Of a stretch of 64,000 nucleotides of DNA, positions 41,095 through 50,894 are shown in pieces. The stretch comes from CALCZU01 sp964396165. GTDB taxonomy: Bacteria; Bdellovibrionota; FAC87; UBA2466. Each line of letters starts with the position of its first letter. The first letter of the stretch is position 1. Made by a program: the position numbers and the translations under genes. The notes beneath the pieces are model-generated. The model saw only the letters and a list, made by a program, of their open reading frames with translations. It was not told where the DNA came from and did no database searches. The DNA lies in the NCBI GenBank assembly GCA_964396165.1, contig CAYNEF010000018.1:4480-68479 (forward strand). Direction: 5' to 3'.

Positions 41095-42383
41095 TGGCCA
41101 AGAAGACCTACTCACGCGAAAAACTCATCTCTGTATTAAAAGAGTCTAGCCAGGTCTTTAAACTCTGCTCGAGAAAAGCAAAAATTCTTTCTGCTCTTTC
41201 CTGGGAACCCTCTGTTGCTGTGGAGTTTCTGAAGCACAAAGGGACAAAATTTCCTGAACCGAAATATACAATCGATAAGCAATCCCTTCAGGATATACTG
41301 GAAAAGCTAAACGCATTAACTCCTAAATTAAAGGGCGAACACCCTGTCTTGCAATGGCTCGCGCGAACGCAAGAGTCTTATATCAACGCGATACGCCTGC
41401 TTTTAGAAGTCGAAGGTCCCAGTTTTTTTGAAATTTCAAGCCTTCTTTATGGAAATTCCAATAGCAAACTTTTTTCTGGATCAACGACAAACGTGGAATT
41501 GGCAGATTCTATCGCAAACAGACTTTCTTTTTGTGCTTTAAACGACATTGAAGAATCGGCTGTCACAAACTCGGCAGAAGTGTTTGCGGCTTCTTTGGAA
41601 GAAAGATCAAAGCGCTGGAGGCCAGCCATCCCTTTCAAAGTCGAAGTCACTGACAGTATTGCTGCAAAAGTCGTTGCGGGAATGAATCGCGTCAGAATCA
41701 GAAAAGATGCGCGGTTTTCAAATTTAGACCTGGATGCACTATGGAAACACGAAATTGAATCGCACTGTTTGACTGCACACAATGGCGCGAGACAAGAAAA
41801 CTGTGATTTCTTATTCAGCGGTGGGCCGCGTACCACGATGACGCAAGAAGGTCTCGCCGTATTTTATGAAGTGTACGGACATACGATGTCCCAACGCAGG
41901 TTTATGACCTTGTGTTACCGCATTCATGCACTAAAAATGGTGGAAGACGGTGCAGACTTTATCCAGATTTTTAACTGGTATAAAGATAAAGCAGAAACCG
42001 ACACAGAGGCCTTCTACAATACTCAACGTATCTTTAGAGGAGCGAAACTCACAGGCGGTGGCCCCTTTACCAAAGACGGCGTGTATCTCGCAGGGCTATT
42101 GGGCGTATATAATTTTTTAAGAGTCGCAGTAAAAAACCAAAACCGCGTGCTTGTAGAATCCCTTTTATGCGGAAGAATGGCACTCGAAGATGTCGGGACG
42201 ATTGCCTGGTTAAGAACACATGGGATTATTAATCCACCTCATTACGTACCCTACTGGCTAAAAAACTGGGAAACGCTTTTAAGTTTCTTCAGTTTCACAG
42301 CAGTCTTCGGATCAGTGGATTTGTCTTCTTTTCAAAACTTTTTCGATGAGTATTACACATTGGAAGATTGGGATTTAAGCTAA
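41094..42383 (+). CDS. QEGLA-motif / DUF1704 metallopeptidase-like protein
   Basis: 429 aa. HEIESH (HExxxH zinc motif) and TQEGLAVFYE (the Glu of QEGLA as probable third ligand) identify the family TIGR02421/DUF1704, whose eukaryotic relatives include tubulin tyrosine carboxypeptidases. The older label 'flavohemoglobin expression-modulating' has little support. No signal peptide. Overlaps leucine dehydrogenase by one base and is followed after four bases by the methyltransferase gene. Confidence 0.85.
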   Translation: MAKKTYSREKLISVLKESSQVFKLCSRKAKILSALSWEPSVAVEFLKHKGTKFPEPKYTIDKQSLQDILEKLNALTPKLKGEHPVLQWLARTQESYINAIRLLLEVEGPSFFEISSLLYGNSNSKLFSGSTTNVELADSIANRLSFCALNDIEESAVTNSAEVFAASLEERSKRWRPAIPFKVEVTDSIAAKVVAGMNRVRIRKDARFSNLDLDALWKHEIESHCLTAHNGARQENCDFLFSGGPRTTMTQEGLAVFYEVYGHTMSQRRFMTLCYRIHALKMVEDGADFIQIFNWYKDKAETDTEAFYNTQRIFRGAKLTGGGPFTKDGVYLAGLLGVYNFLRVAVKNQNRVLVESLLCGRMALEDVGTIAWLRTHGIINPPHYVPYWLKNWETLLSFFSFTAVFGSVDLSSFQNFFDEYYTLEDWDLS

Positions 42384-42387
42384 CACC

Positions 42388-43545
42388 ATGCCATCACCCC
42401 ATAAAAATCCCAAACGCTATCAGGCGAGTAAAACCGTTTCCCAGATCCTTAAGAAACAGGAACCCTGGATTTTTAGAAGCCATTTAAGTTCTGCAGCAGA
42501 AATTTTTAAAGATGGCGACTGGCTCAAACTTGTGGACGGGGATAATAAGACGATAGGTTATGGGATCTACGAAAAAGAAGGGCTCATTGCCATCCGCATG
42601 ATATCGTATGGAGAAAAAACTCCAGATAAAAAATTCTTTGATAACCTCATTCAAAAAGCGCTGAATCGACGGAAAAACCTACAAAATTATGCAAGCGCTA
42701 CTAGACTGATTGCGGGAGAGAATGACGGGTTCCCAGGCATTGTCATCGATAATTACAATGGACACTGGGTACTGCAAACGTATAGTTCGACACTGGATTC
42801 TTTTGGCAGATGGTTATGCAAGCAAATACACGCTGTACTTCCTGCAAAATCGATTCTGTGGAAACTGCCGACTAAAAGAAAAGATAGTAAAAAAGAAACA
42901 AGACAGCTTTACGAACATACATTTGATCTTGTGCACTTCAATGAAGGCAAAATGGAGTACACGGTAAATTTAGTGCAGGGACAGAAGAGCGGAACTTTTT
43001 TGGACTTGCGGGGTTTAAGAAAATGGGTTTCGCAAGATAAGTTAAACGGTAAACGCGTATTAAATTTATTTTCCTACACTGGAACATTGGGACTTGCCGC
43101 TGAAACTGCGGGAGCGAAAGAAATTTGGAACGTCGACATTTCAGAAGAAGCACTAAGCTTTGCAAAAAAGAACCACACTAAAGATCCTAAAAAACATAAG
43201 TTCATTAAAGCTGATATTTTTGAATGGCTCGCTTCCCTTTCAGAAAATGAAAAATTTGATTTAATCATTGTCGATCCACCCAATATGGGAAGTGACATAT
43301 CGCAGGTAAAAAACACTTTAAGAACCTATGAGCGGATGTGGAGGCAATCCCTTACCCATCTCTCTCAGCATGGAAAAATTATTGTCGCTTGTTGTACGTC
43401 TCGTGTAACAAGACAGGAATTTAGCCAGCAGACAAAACGCGTTTTCTCGCCCCACTTAAAACTTATCAAAGACATTCAGCCAGAAGATGACCACCCGGTT
43501 AATTTTTCTCAAGGGGATTATCTTAAAATTCTGGTCTACGGCTGA
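42388..43545 (+). CDS. RlmI-like class I rRNA cytosine methyltransferase
   Basis: 385 aa. N-terminal PUA-like domain (EPWIFRSHL, DGDWLKLVD, IGYGIYE), central domain (RLIAGENDGFPGIVIDNYNG), then the methyltransferase: GQKSGTFLDLRGLRKWV, VLNLFSYTGTLGLAAETAGA, NVDISEEAL and IVDPPNMG. RlmI makes m5C in 23S rRNA; the exact target base here is inferred. Third gene of the leucine dehydrogenase operon. Confidence 0.87.
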   Translation: MPSPHKNPKRYQASKTVSQILKKQEPWIFRSHLSSAAEIFKDGDWLKLVDGDNKTIGYGIYEKEGLIAIRMISYGEKTPDKKFFDNLIQKALNRRKNLQNYASATRLIAGENDGFPGIVIDNYNGHWVLQTYSSTLDSFGRWLCKQIHAVLPAKSILWKLPTKRKDSKKETRQLYEHTFDLVHFNEGKMEYTVNLVQGQKSGTFLDLRGLRKWVSQDKLNGKRVLNLFSYTGTLGLAAETAGAKEIWNVDISEEALSFAKKNHTKDPKKHKFIKADIFEWLASLSENEKFDLIIVDPPNMGSDISQVKNTLRTYERMWRQSLTHLSQHGKIIVACCTSRVTRQEFSQQTKRVFSPHLKLIKDIQPEDDHPVNFSQGDYLKILVYG

Positions 43546-43556
43546 TATTGTAAAAA

Positions 43557-44657
43557 TTAAAACGGATTAAATCCGATGATAAGCTGAACAAGATACCATC
43601 TCTGTTCGCGTTCTTTTGCGCCATTTCCTACTTCCACGCCATAGGTGGAAAAGTGGATTCGTGTGTGGGGGGGAGTTTCTAAACTAATACCTGCAGTATA
43701 ATAGCCTTGGCTGACGCCACCGCGTATACCTATCCAGTTCCATCTAAATTCTGAACCGAAATGGATATGACGGAAGACTGCGCTATTATCCATAAAGTCG
43801 CGGTAATCGATTTCGTTATTCCAGGTGAAAGTTTTAGATTTCTTCCAGTTCATTGCAGTACCGAAATTAATTGTCTGGCGGATACTAGGCGGTGCATTTA
43901 ACTTGCCTGCTAATTTTGTAAAAGTTGTATTACCGATATCTTCTACAGTCGCTGCAAGCTTCCATGTTGGGGCATCTTTACCTGCTAGGGGAACTTTTAT
44001 CAACGCACCTGCATTCACACCTACAGCGGCGCCAGCACCTGCCATATTTTTTAAATAGTCGTAAATATTACTAGTGATTTCTTGCTGGCTTGTCGCGCTC
44101 GATGCAAAGTCGCCTACTGTTACATTGGTATCCATCCCGGTACGTTGAAACGCGCGTGCCGACACACCGAGAGAAAAATAATTACTGAATGGGATTGCAA
44201 TCCCCGCAATCAAACCCAAATCATTATAACCAACAGCTTGTATTTCTTTTGTAAGATCGAGCGAATTCAAATTTCCTAAATCGAAGAAACCCTGCAAATT
44301 TTCATAAAGCGAAAAAGAAAAGTACGGCATTGCCACTTGCGGAGCAATACTAAAACGTAAAAACTCACTATCTGGTCTAATTAAATTTTGAAAATCGCTT
44401 TTGAAAATTGCATTTTTTAATCTGTTAAACGAATCCATGCTGTCAGCGCCCATCGTGAAATCAAATAAATTCACGTGGAGTCGTTTAATATCTGCCAGCC
44501 CTGCCGGATTATACCAAAGGCAATTTAGATCATCTGCAAGTGCAATTCCCGTATTTCCCATTCCGGTTTGTCTGACACCATCAAAGCCGAAGCGTTGCAT
44601 GCGAGCATGAGCACTTGTAACAAAAAGAAAAATCAAAATGTAGAATACATTTTTCAT
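43557..44657 (-). CDS. outer-membrane beta-barrel protein (PorV/FadL/UPF0164-like)
   Basis: 366 aa with a signal peptide (cleavage after AHA, residue 18), followed by MQRFGFDGVRQTGMGNTGIALADDLNCLWYNPAGLADIKR, the 'tGmGnt...a.wyNPAgla' start shared by PorV/UPF0164 and FadL-type barrels. The rest alternates as beta strands to a C-terminal Phe. Its start overlaps the upstream paralogue's stop by one base. Transport or structural role unknown. Confidence 0.82.
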   Translation of the reverse strand: MKNVFYILIFLFVTSAHARMQRFGFDGVRQTGMGNTGIALADDLNCLWYNPAGLADIKRLHVNLFDFTMGADSMDSFNRLKNAIFKSDFQNLIRPDSEFLRFSIAPQVAMPYFSFSLYENLQGFFDLGNLNSLDLTKEIQAVGYNDLGLIAGIAIPFSNYFSLGVSARAFQRTGMDTNVTVGDFASSATSQQEITSNIYDYLKNMAGAGAAVGVNAGALIKVPLAGKDAPTWKLAATVEDIGNTTFTKLAGKLNAPPSIRQTINFGTAMNWKKSKTFTWNNEIDYRDFMDNSAVFRHIHFGSEFRWNWIGIRGGVSQGYYTAGISLETPPHTRIHFSTYGVEVGNGAKEREQRWYLVQLIIGFNPF

Positions 44658-45742
44658 TAGTAACCTATTGTGTACCTGAAGAATAAACGCTGATCATTTT
44701 TTGGCTCGTCCGTTTCAGAAATTTCCTGGCCATAGGTTCCGATCTCAAGCGTCCCGCCTTTGACCCGGTACCCTACTCCTCCGCCCGGGTGCATCTGGTT
44801 CAAGCCAAGCCAAACGTAAAATGTTTTTTCGTCTTCAAATTGAAATCCTACATGCAGGTGTTTCTTCCAGGACCAGTTTTGTACTTCCCAATGTTTCCAT
44901 TCCACAGACCAGGTTTGTTTTAATTTATTGGACAAATAAGGGTGTATGGAAAAACCTGTATTAAAACTTTGCGCAATGGGATCGGGCTGGCCGATGGCCT
45001 GCTTGTTTAAAATATGTGTTTCACTTAAGAATCGGGTATCAAACATGTCTTTCCACGCAAATGCCAATGTAGGTAAGTATTTGATAGGCAGAGTTATCGC
45101 AGTTCCAAAATCTACTCCCACTGCAAAGCCTTCCTTATGAAGTGCTGCAAGCCCATCGTCGTCTAAGCCGTTCAAAGAAGCGTGTGCGTACTGGCCTTTT
45201 AACTGGTTTCTGACAAGTCCTTTGGCAGCTACACCAACGCGGATCACATTGCCTGCTAAGTACCGTCCATAACCCATTACCATTCCCAAATCTTGTCTCG
45301 TATCGATGTCTACGGTCGTGCCGTCAGAAACTGCGGCATATTGGTAAGAACCTAAAAAGGACACGCCGAAACCTCGGATAGTAAACGAAGGCACAGAGGC
45401 GTAATTAAACGACGTATAACTGCCGGGGTTCTGCTGTAAGGGGCCAAAAAGCCTGTACTCGCCTAGAGTTTGCGCTTGGGATGCTCTGCCAATACCAGTC
45501 AGTCCGCCCCCTCCTTGCACATCAATTGGAGTGAGTTCGACATTTTTCTTTCGAAAAAGCGCCAGCCCAGAAGGGTTATGGTAAAGTGCTGCGAAGCCAA
45601 ACGCATCTGCTGTGACTGCGTTTCCCATGCCCATGCTTTGAGTGGAATTGTAAATCTCAAAGCGTTCGCTTAAGGAAAATGCATTCTGAATAAAAGGCGA
45701 AATAAAAAAACTAAGCAGATATAATTTTAAAAGTCTTTTCAT
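44657..45742 (-). CDS. outer-membrane beta-barrel protein, paralogue of the downstream gene
   Basis: 361 aa from ATG 45742 (MKRLLKLYLLSFFISPF, a signal peptide); the open frame extends 24 codons further upstream but that part has no signal character. Residues IYNSTQSMGMGNAVTADAFGFAALYHNPSGLALFRKK repeat the N-terminal pattern of the following gene, so the two are related barrels in one coupled unit. Divergent from the App1-like gene by 54 bp. Confidence 0.82.
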   Translation of the reverse strand: MKRLLKLYLLSFFISPFIQNAFSLSERFEIYNSTQSMGMGNAVTADAFGFAALYHNPSGLALFRKKNVELTPIDVQGGGGLTGIGRASQAQTLGEYRLFGPLQQNPGSYTSFNYASVPSFTIRGFGVSFLGSYQYAAVSDGTTVDIDTRQDLGMVMGYGRYLAGNVIRVGVAAKGLVRNQLKGQYAHASLNGLDDDGLAALHKEGFAVGVDFGTAITLPIKYLPTLAFAWKDMFDTRFLSETHILNKQAIGQPDPIAQSFNTGFSIHPYLSNKLKQTWSVEWKHWEVQNWSWKKHLHVGFQFEDEKTFYVWLGLNQMHPGGGVGYRVKGGTLEIGTYGQEISETDEPKNDQRLFFRYTIGY

Positions 45743-45796
45743 CGAAAGGTCTCTAACTGACTTTTCGGCAGACTGTGAAGGCAAGTTGAAGGATTT

Positions 45797-46900
45797 GTGA
45801 TAGAAAAAACACAACTCACCAGTACGACTGAGCGCATCTTTAAGCCAGGCATCCGTCTGACTGACTTGCCGCGCCCAAAATGGTGGGGCAAAACCATCAA
45901 GTTTTTCAAAACGATAGAAGTAGTCATCTTTAAATTACTCGAAAGTTTTGATTTATACCGTCCGTCAAAATCTATTGTCGCGATTCCGACTCTTGCGCTG
46001 CGTAACTCAACAAGTTTGCAAGCAGTGGTTTATAACGGCACACAAGAAGAGGTCTTGGGTTTTAAACCCAGAAGACTCCTGCACCGAATTGTCCCGGGAA
46101 TTCCAGATTTGGAATCTTATGAACGCATTCGTTTTCAAATCGCTATCGCTGAAAACCAGATGCGCAGCGTGGAAGCAAGTACGGAAAATAGAGGCTTTAT
46201 TCATTTGCAAGTTCCCTGGGAATATCCTGTAAAAACCCCCAAGACTTCCTGGCTGAGAATTCAGCCTGTGGGAGTCGAAACTCTTTTCGGCTGTGTAAAA
46301 CTGGGTGATTACGAAGTCTTAAGTGCGCCAGTATTTTTTTTAAATGACAATATCAAGTGGATCATCATCTCGGATATCGACGATACTATTAAAGATTCGA
46401 AGATCGGCGAAACAACCGGGTTTAAAGCAATCATGCGTGGGCTTTTCAAGGGCCACTATTACAAATACGAAGCGATTGATGGGATGGCAGAACTGTACCA
46501 AAAACTCAGTGCTAAAAATTGCATGATTGTCTATGTGACAAGTACCCCTTACCAACTTGCTCCCTTTTTGCTGAAGTTTTTACGGGAGCGCGGTTTTCCT
46601 GAGGGGCCCGTATTTTTGCGATGGCTCGGGTATGGAAGGTTCGGACACAAGTGGAGAACTCTAAATAGAATTTTCAGCCAACTCGACGGACAAAAAGTAA
46701 TTTTAATCGGGGACAGTGGAGAACAGGATTTACAAATTTACCGTCGTGTATCCGAGTCTGCTCCCTCTAGACAAAGTGTGACAAAGATTCTTATCCGACA
46801 TATCCCGGGCACTCCCCTTCCCCAATCCCCCAATAAGAATGAAACTTTTTACAAAGACATCCCCTCGCTCGAACAAGAGATCTCAAGCATAATAGACTAG
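45797..46900 (+). CDS. App1-like phosphatidate phosphatase (DUF2183, HAD fold)
   Basis: 367 aa. GTG start with AAGGA upstream. The catalytic domain in the second half has ISDIDDTIKDSKIG (DxDxT nucleophile), FKGHYYKYEAIDGM, YVTSTPYQLAPFLLKFL, RERGFPEGP and LIGDSGEQDLQIY. Yeast App1 dephosphorylates phosphatidic acid; bacterial relatives are mostly unstudied. The N-terminal 180 residues form a beta-rich domain. No signal peptide. The next gene follows after 26 bases. Confidence 0.87.
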   Translation: MIEKTQLTSTTERIFKPGIRLTDLPRPKWWGKTIKFFKTIEVVIFKLLESFDLYRPSKSIVAIPTLALRNSTSLQAVVYNGTQEEVLGFKPRRLLHRIVPGIPDLESYERIRFQIAIAENQMRSVEASTENRGFIHLQVPWEYPVKTPKTSWLRIQPVGVETLFGCVKLGDYEVLSAPVFFLNDNIKWIIISDIDDTIKDSKIGETTGFKAIMRGLFKGHYYKYEAIDGMAELYQKLSAKNCMIVYVTSTPYQLAPFLLKFLRERGFPEGPVFLRWLGYGRFGHKWRTLNRIFSQLDGQKVILIGDSGEQDLQIYRRVSESAPSRQSVTKILIRHIPGTPLPQSPNKNETFYKDIPSLEQEISSIID

Positions 46901-46926
46901 CTGTGATAGAATAATATCTATCTGAT

Positions 46927-47712
46927 ATGAAAACACTATTTCTCTTATTCGTAATCACATCTACAAGTTACGCACTCTTTGAAACACGATATGTTTCGTT
47001 TCAAGAACCTGAGGGTTGGAAGTGCGAAAACATAGAAAAGACTTATTACTGCCAATCCACAAAAGATCCCGAGAGAAAAGAAGCTCTTGTTATGACTCTA
47101 GGAGTGCAGGCTACCGAGTGGGACTCACTGGATAGTTATGAAAAATTTCTGAAGACTCCTAAGACGATTACAGAAGAAGATGGAAAAACGCCAATTACTT
47201 CCAAAGTTATTTATGCAAGAAAACGTAATATCAACGGTACTGTCTGGCTTGATTCATTGCACTTTCAATCGGAATTGCCGGGCTTTTGGGCGCGTTATCT
47301 TGCCACTGTGAATAGTCCTGTCGCCATACTTGTGACTTATATTGTTTCCGATGAGTATTACAATCAGATTTCTCCGCAATTTGAACGCATGGTAACCAGT
47401 CTCAAAGTAAATACGGGCTTTAACGCCATGAACGTACCGCCGACAAAACAAGGCGAACAAATTCCCGGCGCCGATAAAATGGGGCCAAAGACTCCCAAAG
47501 ATCTTCTCTCAATGAAAAAAGCAAAAACAGAACCTGACACTAAAGTAAGTGGGGAAGAAGTTCCCTCTGAGGGGTTGTCTACCGGGATGTATTTGCTGAT
47601 GGCGGGAGTGGCTTTCATTCTTATATTTGGTATGAGAGCAAAAAGAAGAGTAAAAACTCCCAGAACAACAATTACAGCGCCTATTTTAAGAAATAAAAAT
47701 AAAGGGGAATAG
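46927..47712 (+). CDS. secreted/membrane-anchored protein, unknown function
   Basis: 261 aa: signal peptide (cleavage near SYALF, residue 17), a periplasmic domain (18-150), a low-complexity linker and a C-terminal membrane helix (TGMYLLMAGVAFILIFGM) with a basic tail. This gives a type I membrane protein with most mass in the periplasm. Three bases separate it from the next gene. No family recognised. Confidence 0.75.
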   Translation: MKTLFLLFVITSTSYALFETRYVSFQEPEGWKCENIEKTYYCQSTKDPERKEALVMTLGVQATEWDSLDSYEKFLKTPKTITEEDGKTPITSKVIYARKRNINGTVWLDSLHFQSELPGFWARYLATVNSPVAILVTYIVSDEYYNQISPQFERMVTSLKVNTGFNAMNVPPTKQGEQIPGADKMGPKTPKDLLSMKKAKTEPDTKVSGEEVPSEGLSTGMYLLMAGVAFILIFGMRAKRRVKTPRTTITAPILRNKNKGE

Positions 47713-47714
47713 AA

Positions 47715-48038
47715 ATGAAAGCAATTTGGTCATACGGAAATGTTTTTTTGATGGGCGTTGCCACTACTCTTCTCTGGGTTAAATGGTCTGGCAGATGGAG
47801 TGAACCCGTACACGCATTCACAGCTCAAAATACTTCTGTAACTGCTAGTACAACTCATCCTGATACAAAAACAGACGGCACAGTGTCCGTAACCGATATG
47901 GTCGAAATACTAAAGTCTGAGGAAGCAGTCGCAAAATTGAAAGCTGGCTTCACGCCTCGATTTAAAGCAGGCAAAATAATCGGATGGGATAAATCCCCTT
48001 TGAATGAAACTGTCACAAATGCAAGCATAGTTCACTAG
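47715..48038 (+). CDS. small membrane-anchored protein, unknown
   Basis: 107 aa with one N-terminal hydrophobic segment (SYGNVFLMGVATTLLWVKW) and a periplasmic Thr-rich remainder. ATG with GGGGA upstream, three bases after the previous stop. The C-terminal FTPRFKAGKIIGWDKSPLNET may be a small motif. Function unknown; likely co-transcribed with the previous gene. Confidence 0.65.
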   Translation: MKAIWSYGNVFLMGVATTLLWVKWSGRWSEPVHAFTAQNTSVTASTTHPDTKTDGTVSVTDMVEILKSEEAVAKLKAGFTPRFKAGKIIGWDKSPLNETVTNASIVH

Positions 48039-48152
48039 TTACTCCTTAATGACACGTCATATCCAATAAGAAGAGAAATTTTACTCAGTTCTATAGTAAA
48101 ATAAGAAAGTACCCACTCGCTTTTTTATTAATTCCTAACACTTTCAATTCAA

Positions 48153-48830
48153 ATGAATCCAGAAAAAATCAATTTTTTTGAAAACAGTCTTTTATTTGTT
48201 GTGCAAGCAGACAGTGGCCAGACGGTTTCGTTTCGACTGGACACCCAAAAGCTATTGCGACTTCTTGTCTCTTTTGTTTTGTTATTTATCGTTTTTATTT
48301 CTGGAACTCTTCTTTTTTTCAAAGAGCGTAAAACCAACGAGTTACTTTCGCAACAATTGCTTGTTAAACAGGTAAGCTCCACCCCTGTCGAGACTGCTCA
48401 CGAGCAAAGTAAAGTTACCGGAAACTTAAAAGCAAGATTGCAGGAATTTAATAGCACTTGTCGTGGAGAAACTTGCGTTGCTAACTTAGTTCTCACAGCG
48501 CAAGAAAAGACACATGCAGAAGGCAGTTTACTCGTTTTACTTGAAACACTTTCTCCGCAAATCGGAACGGGGAATCCCGCTGGAATCAGCAGACAGAAAT
48601 ATTACGTTTACCCTGAGCAAAAGGTAAAAGATAACCTGACTCAGGAGGAAATTTTTGCTCTCAATTCAAAACCCTTTTATATTTCGCGTTCTCTTAACTC
48701 AAAAGCGGAATTCACCATCGGCAGGTTTCAAGTACCTGTGGCAATGCATCTATATTTGTTTGACGTAAAACACGAATTGATAAAACACGAAACTGTACAA
48801 GTAAGTGGAGAGGATAAAAATGATCCGTGA
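48153..48830 (+). CDS. single-pass membrane protein upstream of bactofilin, unknown
   Basis: 225 aa: short cytoplasmic part, membrane helix (about 31-53, LLRLLVSFVLLFIVFISGTLLFF), then a periplasmic domain with two Cys (STCRGETCVAN). In many bacteria a membrane-anchored M23 peptidase precedes bactofilin; this protein has the same topology but no HxxxD/HxH peptidase motifs. It overlaps the bactofilin gene by 11 bases, so the two are coupled. Confidence 0.72.
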   Translation: MNPEKINFFENSLLFVVQADSGQTVSFRLDTQKLLRLLVSFVLLFIVFISGTLLFFKERKTNELLSQQLLVKQVSSTPVETAHEQSKVTGNLKARLQEFNSTCRGETCVANLVLTAQEKTHAEGSLLVLLETLSPQIGTGNPAGISRQKYYVYPEQKVKDNLTQEEIFALNSKPFYISRSLNSKAEFTIGRFQVPVAMHLYLFDVKHELIKHETVQVSGEDKNDP

Positions 48831-49191
48831 GACGCTGACACCCACTATCATTGCTGAAGCCTCCCATCTCCACGGCGATTTTATATTCAAAACTGCGGGC
48901 ATCGTCAGAGGCATTGTAGAAGGACACTTACACAATGAAAGCCACGAAACCTTGCGCATTTCGAGAGAAGCTTGGGTAAGAGGCACTATTACTTCGCTGG
49001 GGCCTGTAGTAATAGAGGGTAAAGTGGAAGGCGATATAAACAGCCAACAGAGAATTGAATTGTCGCCCCACGCCAATGTGAACGGACTACTCAACGCGCC
49101 AAATCTCATTATTCATCCAGGTGCCTCTGTTGATGGTGATTTTAAGATGACTCAAAGTAGCATTCTCCCCCAACTTAGTCTTGCCGCGTAA
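48820..49191 (+). CDS. bactofilin (polymer-forming cytoskeletal protein)
   Basis: 123 aa from ATG 48820, preceded by GGAGAGGA. The DUF583 beta-helix repeats are clear: IIAEASHLHGDFIF, GIVRGIVEGHLHNE, WVRGTITSLGPVVIEGKVEGDI, ANVNGLLNAPNLIIHPGASVDGDF. Bactofilins assemble without nucleotide into membrane-associated filaments that position cell-wall and polarity proteins. The cytoplasmic partner may be the preceding membrane protein. Confidence 0.93.
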   Translation: MIRETLTPTIIAEASHLHGDFIFKTAGIVRGIVEGHLHNESHETLRISREAWVRGTITSLGPVVIEGKVEGDINSQQRIELSPHANVNGLLNAPNLIIHPGASVDGDFKMTQSSILPQLSLAA

Positions 49192-49246
49192 CCCGCTTTA
49201 AGTATTCTTCTCAACTCAATTGTGAAAAAGTCCGAAATAACTAAGG

Positions 49247-50884
49247 ATGAAGTCTCAAGATAATAACCCTCGCCTTGTCGTTATTGAAGGTAAAGACAAA
49301 GGAAAGATCTTCCCACTGAAAGACGGGACAATGGTGATCGGCCGATCCAAGGCCGATATCGTCATTCAAGATCCCCGTATTTCTCGCTCGCACGTCACTA
49401 TTGAATTCGATTCAAAAAGCGGAAAAATTTTATTCACAGACTTACGAAGTTTGAATGGAACTATCATCAACGAAGAGTTGATGGAAAAAGGGGAACTCAA
49501 AGACGGGGACAAATTGCAACTTGGCAATACTATCTTTGATTGCCAAATCGGTGTAGCAGAAGCAACAATCGCGGCACAGCCCCCGCAAAAGAAAAAGAAA
49601 GAAAAAGAGAAAGAAGCTAAAAAAGAAATTCCGGAAAAAAACAAAACGGAAGACACTTCTAATGATTTTAAAGGCACTCCCAGTATCCAACGTGTAGAGC
49701 CCAAACTCGAATCTTCTTCCATAAGCATTCCCCCAGAAGATTCAGAAAAGAAAAAGCAAACTAAAGCGTACGCAGCAAAAGATCAAAAGGTATCAAAAAA
49801 CAAACGAGTAGTTATTCTCGCTGCCGCTCTAGTTGCGATCTGGTTCTTATCAAAAATGGGGTCGAACTCTACTTCCTCGGATCCACTTGCTGAAAGACAA
49901 AGAATTCAAGCACTGCAAAAAGACGGAAAACTAGCTGAAGCAATGCAGGCAGCAGAAAAACTGGCAAAGGAAAATCCAGAAGATGCTAATGTGCAGTATC
50001 TTTATGCTGACTTGGCTTTCAACCAGAACAAGCTGGAAGATGCGATTAATACTTTAAGAAAAACACACAACCTAAAAGATTTTCCCCCCCTTGTTCATGT
50101 GCGTCTTGCCAAAGCATATAATCGCGGAGGTCTTGCAAATGAAACTTTGGAAGAGTTAAAGCATGTTGACGAGCAATTAAAAGGGGAACCCGGCAAGGAT
50201 AAAGAGTTCGTAACACAAACTGCAATCCTATTCAGCGACACAAAAGTAAACCCTGAAAAAGTTTTGGAACTAGCGCGACTACTGAAAACAAGTTTGGCTT
50301 CTGACAGCACCATTGGTTACAAACTCGAAGCAGGCGTTCTTTTAGATTTAAAAAGAACAGAAGAAGCAGTGGGAGTTCTGGAAAAAGGACTTCTCATTGA
50401 TCCCAAAGATGAATTGATTTTAGAAAGACTGAGTTTTGCAAAACTGTCCAACAAAGATTTACCTGGTGCACTAAAAACGCTTCAAAGCTGGATCGATACC
50501 AGTCCAAAAGCCACGAAGCCCCTACTTGTGATGGCCTATCTTAAATTTAATGAAAAAGAATATCTCGCAGCCCTGCCTTTTTTGAGAAATGTCATCCAGA
50601 TACTCGCAAACAACACGCAAGATCCGGATTATTCGGAAGCTTTGCATTTAACTGGAAAAATTTACCAGGAACAAAACCAAAAAACAGAAGCAGGACAAAC
50701 ATTTCAAAAAGCTTGCGCTCTCGGTTTTCAAGAAAGCTGTGCAGCACTGCAGTCTTTATCTTCTCAAGCTGAAACCAAAAGCAACGCACCCGCTTCTTTA
50801 AAAGAGCCGGAACCGGCTACTCCCTCGGTCCCAAGCACTGAACCTGTAGTTGTACCTCCTGAAGATCAAGTACCTGCGGAATAA
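49247..50884 (+). CDS. FHA-domain protein with membrane helix and TPR repeats
   Basis: 545 aa: FHA domain 8-105 (MVIGRSKADIVIQDPRISRSHVTIEF, LRSLNGTIIN), which binds phosphothreonine, then a Lys/Glu-rich linker (110-185), one membrane helix (VVILAAALVAIWFL, about 189-202) and about six TPR units (215-500). The order places FHA in the cytoplasm and TPRs in the periplasm, linking phosphorylation to an envelope assembly. No serine/threonine kinase is in the window. Follows bactofilin by 55 bases. Confidence 0.9.
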   Translation: MKSQDNNPRLVVIEGKDKGKIFPLKDGTMVIGRSKADIVIQDPRISRSHVTIEFDSKSGKILFTDLRSLNGTIINEELMEKGELKDGDKLQLGNTIFDCQIGVAEATIAAQPPQKKKKEKEKEAKKEIPEKNKTEDTSNDFKGTPSIQRVEPKLESSSISIPPEDSEKKKQTKAYAAKDQKVSKNKRVVILAAALVAIWFLSKMGSNSTSSDPLAERQRIQALQKDGKLAEAMQAAEKLAKENPEDANVQYLYADLAFNQNKLEDAINTLRKTHNLKDFPPLVHVRLAKAYNRGGLANETLEELKHVDEQLKGEPGKDKEFVTQTAILFSDTKVNPEKVLELARLLKTSLASDSTIGYKLEAGVLLDLKRTEEAVGVLEKGLLIDPKDELILERLSFAKLSNKDLPGALKTLQSWIDTSPKATKPLLVMAYLKFNEKEYLAALPFLRNVIQILANNTQDPDYSEALHLTGKIYQEQNQKTEAGQTFQKACALGFQESCAALQSLSSQAETKSNAPASLKEPEPATPSVPSTEPVVVPPEDQVPAE

Positions 50885-50894
50885 AGAGGTAAAC

